Assembly: GCA_023396615.1 (NCBI GenBank)
Contig: JAEWVM010000009.1
Location: forward strand, 1 to 64,000
DNA from: Spirochaetota bacterium
GTDB lineage: Bacteria; Spirochaetota; UBA4802; JAFGJZ01
Reading direction: 5' to 3'
Length of the DNA: 64,000 bases
The notes beneath the pieces are model-generated. The model was not told the origin of the DNA. It searched no databases and saw only the letters and a list, made by a program, of their open reading frames with translations. This document shows positions 61,100 through 64,000 of the stretch, one piece after another. Made by a program: the position numbers and the translations under genes. Each line of letters begins with the position of its first letter. Position 1 is the first letter of the stretch.

Positions 61100-63400
61100 A
61101 TGAAAAGACTCAGAATCGGCCTCCAAACTGCGAGACTGGAATACGGCTACGGTGTAAAATTATGGCAGGGAGCGCTGATTGCCGCAAAACAAAGAGATGC
61201 CGATCTAATAGTATTTCCCGGGCGCAATCTGAATTCTCCACACGGATATGATTATCAATATAACAGCATTTTCAGCTTGATGAATCTTGATAATATTGAT
61301 TCGCTCATACTGATTACAACACTTATCAGCAATTACGTTAACAAAGAAGAGTTAAATAAATTCCGCATGAATTTTTCCGATCTTCCAATAATCAGTGTCG
61401 GAGCAAGAATTGAAAATACTCCCAGCATTCTCATAGACAACCGGTCCGGAATCAGAGATCTCGTAAAACATCAAATTGAAGTTCACGGCGCAAAGAGAAT
61501 CGCATTCATCAAAGGACCTGAAAATAACTGGGAAGCCGACGAAAGATATCAGGCATATAAATTGGAATTAGAAGCGAACGGAATTCCTTTTGATGAAAAA
61601 CTTATCGGCAACGGAGATTTTACTTCTCACAGTGTAGCTCCCGCGATTGAGAAAATATTGAATTCAAACGATCTTCTTCCTGAAGTATTTATGTTTGCAA
61701 ATGATGAAATGGCAATTCATGGAATGAGGCTTCTCAGAGAAAAAGGCATAGATATTCCCGGAGATACTTCTATTACGGGATTTGATGATATACGTGAAGC
61801 GGCAGCACAGTCTGTTCCGATAACCACAGTATCTCAGCCGCTCGCGGAGATGATCGACCGCGCGGTAAATCTTGCTGTTGAACTTGCGCAGGGCAAAGAA
61901 ACCCCTTTTGAAACAATTCTTCCAACACACGCCGTTATCAGATCATCATGCGGGTGCATTGCCCATTGCGTAAATGACGTCGTAAATATAAGAAAAATTA
62001 ATCTTCCCAAAGATGATAAATATGACATGTGCAGTCAGGTTCTCAAGATTCTTGATGAACACAATTTTGACAACTATTCCGGCAAAAAAACAAGGCGTGC
62101 AAATGTCGAACAGATCATTCGCAAAATTATATCTTTATCATCCGGCAATAAAAACGAAACAGCCGATGAAAGCGATATTTTTTCATTTTTCAATTATTTC
62201 AGTCGAATGCTGATGGAAGAATCTTCACAGGGACTTCAGCCGGAACATTGGCAGATTCCGCTTTCAATTCTTTCTGAGTTTGTTAATTCCTCACGTGCAA
62301 CAGATATTATGCTTGATCAGTTCAGGTTTCTCGTACGCGCCTGCGCGGTTCTAACCCTTGATTCAGCGCTCAACATGCGCGTTGCGAATCAATATGAATT
62401 TGAAAGAATAATCGAACACATTCATGATTTAGAATACGATATCTCTTCTGTAGTCGATTTGAATTCTCTCATACAAATTCTCGTAAGAAAGCTACCAAGC
62501 GTGGGAATCAACACCTTCATTCTGTCAAAATATAAAACCGATTGGGAACAGAAGCGCGATGACGAATGGTCAGGACTCCCGGATCTAAAATGCGTGGCCT
62601 CTATGTGCGACGGCCGTGAAATGAATACACTTGAACTAAATGACTGTGGTGCATTAAAGTGGATTGCATCTCCAGACAGATCTGAAAATGACAGAAGCAG
62701 GGCGTTTGTAATTTATCCCCTGTTTTTCCGCGAAAATCATTACGGAATTGCAGCCTATGAACTTTCGCTTCAAAGCGGGTTCATATACGAAAGTCTGACG
62801 ACCCAGATATCAGGAGTTTTAAAACGTATATTTCTATATGACGCGAAAGACAAAGCCGAACAGGGTCTTCGGCAGGCAATGCGCGATCTCGAAATTTTTA
62901 ATGCACAGCTCAGTCAGCTTTCAATAACAGATGAACTGACAGGATTGTTTAACAGGCGCGGTTTTATGAAAATGGCAGAACACTCATCGTTTCTCGCGCG
63001 TCAAATGGGACAGCCCTCCATGCTGATTTTCGCAGATCTCGATAAACTGAAAAAAATCAACGACACTTACGGACACGACGAAGGCGACTGGGCGATAAAA
63101 ACAGTTTCCGAAGCTTTGAAAAAAACATTCCGATCCAATGATGTGGTCGCGCGTCTCGGCGGAGATGAATTTACTGTTTTCGCGACAAATATGAAAGAAG
63201 AACTTCTTCCAAGATCTCAGTCCCGCATAAATGATTTTTTAAAACAAAGATGTACCGAAAAACAAAAGGAATATGAACTGACTATAAGCATCGGTCATGT
63301 TATCTGCCCGGTTAACGAATCACTGAGTATCGAAGAGTATATGCAGATAGCCGACAGCCGTTTGTATGAACAGAAGAAAAAGAAACATACTGAGAGCTGA
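61100..63400 (+). CDS. LacI-type sugar-binding sensor fused to a diguanylate cyclase (GGDEF)
   Basis: 766 residues. Residues 1 to about 290 form a LacI-type periplasmic-binding-protein fold (LRIGLQTARLEYGYG, DLVKHQIEVHGAKRIAFIKGPE, DTSITGFDDIREAA) without a helix-turn-helix or signal peptide, so the sensor is cytosolic. A helical and GAF-like middle (about 300 to 590) leads through a coiled coil into a GGDEF domain with an intact active site RLGGDEF (about 684 to 690) and an intact inhibitory I-site RSND five residues before it. It should make c-di-GMP under control of a small molecule and product. This architecture is frequent in spirochaetes. GGCGGAG precedes the ATG. Confidence 0.93.
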   Translation: MKRLRIGLQTARLEYGYGVKLWQGALIAAKQRDADLIVFPGRNLNSPHGYDYQYNSIFSLMNLDNIDSLILITTLISNYVNKEELNKFRMNFSDLPIISVGARIENTPSILIDNRSGIRDLVKHQIEVHGAKRIAFIKGPENNWEADERYQAYKLELEANGIPFDEKLIGNGDFTSHSVAPAIEKILNSNDLLPEVFMFANDEMAIHGMRLLREKGIDIPGDTSITGFDDIREAAAQSVPITTVSQPLAEMIDRAVNLAVELAQGKETPFETILPTHAVIRSSCGCIAHCVNDVVNIRKINLPKDDKYDMCSQVLKILDEHNFDNYSGKKTRRANVEQIIRKIISLSSGNKNETADESDIFSFFNYFSRMLMEESSQGLQPEHWQIPLSILSEFVNSSRATDIMLDQFRFLVRACAVLTLDSALNMRVANQYEFERIIEHIHDLEYDISSVVDLNSLIQILVRKLPSVGINTFILSKYKTDWEQKRDDEWSGLPDLKCVASMCDGREMNTLELNDCGALKWIASPDRSENDRSRAFVIYPLFFRENHYGIAAYELSLQSGFIYESLTTQISGVLKRIFLYDAKDKAEQGLRQAMRDLEIFNAQLSQLSITDELTGLFNRRGFMKMAEHSSFLARQMGQPSMLIFADLDKLKKINDTYGHDEGDWAIKTVSEALKKTFRSNDVVARLGGDEFTVFATNMKEELLPRSQSRINDFLKQRCTEKQKEYELTISIGHVICPVNESLSIEEYMQIADSRLYEQKKKKHTES

Positions 63401-63442
63401 TGGAATCTGTTATTGATGATTCAGGGCGTTATGCAATAATTT

Positions 63443-63506
63443 AAAGGGCATCCTATGCCCTTTACCCGGTTTTGCCGGATGCTCCGGACGCGCGTTGCGA
63501 GGCGCT
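63443..63506. repeat. GC-rich hairpin cluster, possible dispersed repeat
   Basis: A perfect 9-bp hairpin AAAGGGCAT/ATGCCCTTT (63443-63463), then overlapping CCGG-N5-CCGG inverted repeats (63466-63487) and GCGC-N8-GCGC (63491-63506). The first stem is 43 bases after the GGDEF stop and could end that transcript, although no T run follows. The block is much richer in GC than its flanks, like REP-type elements. A minus-strand open frame through it (63410-63658) reads as Arg/Pro/Lys-rich sequence without a ribosome site and is probably not a gene. Confidence 0.6.
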
Positions 63507-63728
63507 ATTATTTTGACATCCTGCCAAATATTGAAGCGCTTCGATGGCGGTTCTCGTAACGCCTTAGTATCAGCCTTCAGCGTACAATTTGCGTTCTTAC
63601 TCTGTTTATTTATCTTTTTCTGAATTGCTTTGCCCACTTTGGATATTTTCATTAACATTCATTTCGAAATTTCATTACACGGATGAAAGCGGCATGTGTC
63701 AGGGGAATACTGTCACTGAAGAGATAAA

Positions 63729-63959
63729 TTATTGATTCCTTTCAATCTTTTGATTATTATGATTTAATTTAATATTCTTTTCTTTTTTAAATCCACCCAA
63801 ATGATATATTAAGATAGCAGCATATCCTAACAATAAGATGTATATTAAATATTTTCTTATTTCTTTAACACCAAATCCTGAAATAAAACCATCAAGTATA
63901 ATCAAAATGCCCATAATAATTGTATAAGCTATTAAAGTTGATATCATGTCCATCAACAT
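63729..63959 (-). CDS. Small two-helix membrane protein, very AT-rich
   Basis: 76 residues with two transmembrane helices (ISTLIAYTIIMGILIILDGFI minus its ends, and YLIYILLLGYAAILIYHLGG) and a polar Lys/Asn tail. No family recognised. An ideal AAGGAG with six bases spacing precedes the ATG, and the ATG shares its A with the TAA of an upstream gene (TAATG), so it is a real, translationally coupled gene. It is more AT-rich than the rest of the window, which may mean recent acquisition. Confidence 0.7.
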   Translation of the reverse strand: MLMDMISTLIAYTIIMGILIILDGFISGFGVKEIRKYLIYILLLGYAAILIYHLGGFKKEKNIKLNHNNQKIERNQ

Positions 63960-64000
63960 TACTCACTCCTTATAATCCCGAACGGTATTCCGCCTGAAAA
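63959..64000 (-). CDS. 3' end of an unknown gene (cut by window edge)
   Basis: The last 13 codons of a frame entering from the right edge, reading FSGGIPFGIIRSE and a TAA that overlaps the next ATG. The frame and overlap suggest a real coding end. Too short to assign. Confidence 0.4.
   Translation of the reverse strand, partial: FSGGIPFGIIRSE

Noticed and set aside
63399..63444. 14-codon frame MESVIDDSGRYAII after the GGDEF gene
   Set aside because: It overlaps the stop (TGATG) but is very short and has no recognisable signal; probably chance.
63410..63658. 82-residue minus-strand open frame at the right end
   Set aside because: It runs through the GC-rich hairpin block, has no ribosome site and is Arg/Lys/Pro-rich without fold; it is most likely a frame caused by the repeat.

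Overview
The window is bacterial chromosome: AT-rich, gene-dense, with short leaders, sigma70-type promoters and many 1 to 4 base start/stop overlaps (ATGA, TAATG, TTGA). The best guess for the host is a Gram-negative spirochaete (Spirochaetota), not Borrelia or Brachyspira. The reasons are a complete type II secretion operon that includes a GspN of the type known from Leptospira, a LacI-type sugar-binding sensor fused to GGDEF (a common spirochaete design), PP2C/STAS partner switching, many lipoproteins and an outer-membrane barrel. The assignment is inference: there is no rRNA or tRNA gene here. No integrase, insertion sequence, CRISPR array or phage gene was found.

Layout. 1-2711 (minus): a DUF1858 gene, rsmD, a DUF218 protein, an M29 aminopeptidase and the 5' end of a UDP-glucose 6-dehydrogenase gene, almost all overlapping. 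2728-5589: a HEAT-repeat exported protein, a GT-C glycosyltransferase and a lipoprotein, separated by strong terminators. 5697-10564 (minus): the heat-shock operon hrcA-grpE-dnaK-dnaJ with a promoter, a CIRCE operator and two hairpins before dnaJ. 10667-12649 (plus): a tandem ribbon-helix-helix protein, TatA, an odd SDR protein and a STAS protein. 12646-16889 (minus): lipoprotein, TPR protein and PP2C phosphatase. 17146-20359 (plus): inositol-phosphate synthase, patatin and a TatD hydrolase.

20699-32602 (plus) is the type II secretion operon gspC-D-E-F-G-H-I-J-K-L-M-N plus a YlbF-like gene; no prepilin peptidase or pilotin is present. A PilZ gene with its own promoter and an unknown gene follow. 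33949-38697 (minus) carries Tex, a VanY-type peptidase and an orphan 2Fe-2S/ASKHA activator. 38817-42945 (plus) has a GlgD-like protein, a VWA-type exported protein and a beta-barrel protein. 43032-48066 has clpB, a lipoprotein, radC (minus), coaX and a TM2 protein. 48103-54400 (minus) is an AsmA-like protein, hrpB, purN, a PP-loop tRNA-thiolation-type protein and an unknown protein.

54462-54618 holds what I think is the most interesting item: an apparently undescribed small RNA on the minus strand with its own promoter, a nested double hairpin showing a C-rich anti-Shine-Dalgarno loop, a second C-rich segment and a UUCG terminator. Phased T-tracts separate it from a divergent short primary-type sigma factor gene. 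55676-60853 (minus) has ppk1, a SixA-like phosphatase, pfkA and a DUF362 ferredoxin protein whose promoter carries an 18-bp tandem repeat. 61100-63400 (plus) is the LacI-sensor/GGDEF protein. The right end has a hairpin-rich repeat and a very AT-rich two-helix membrane protein gene overlapping the tail of an unseen gene.

Themes: protein quality control (HrcA regulon, ClpB), envelope export (T2SS, Tat, lipoproteins, AsmA), c-di-GMP (GGDEF with an intact I-site and a PilZ with intact ligand motifs), polyphosphate/glycolysis and partner-switch signalling.
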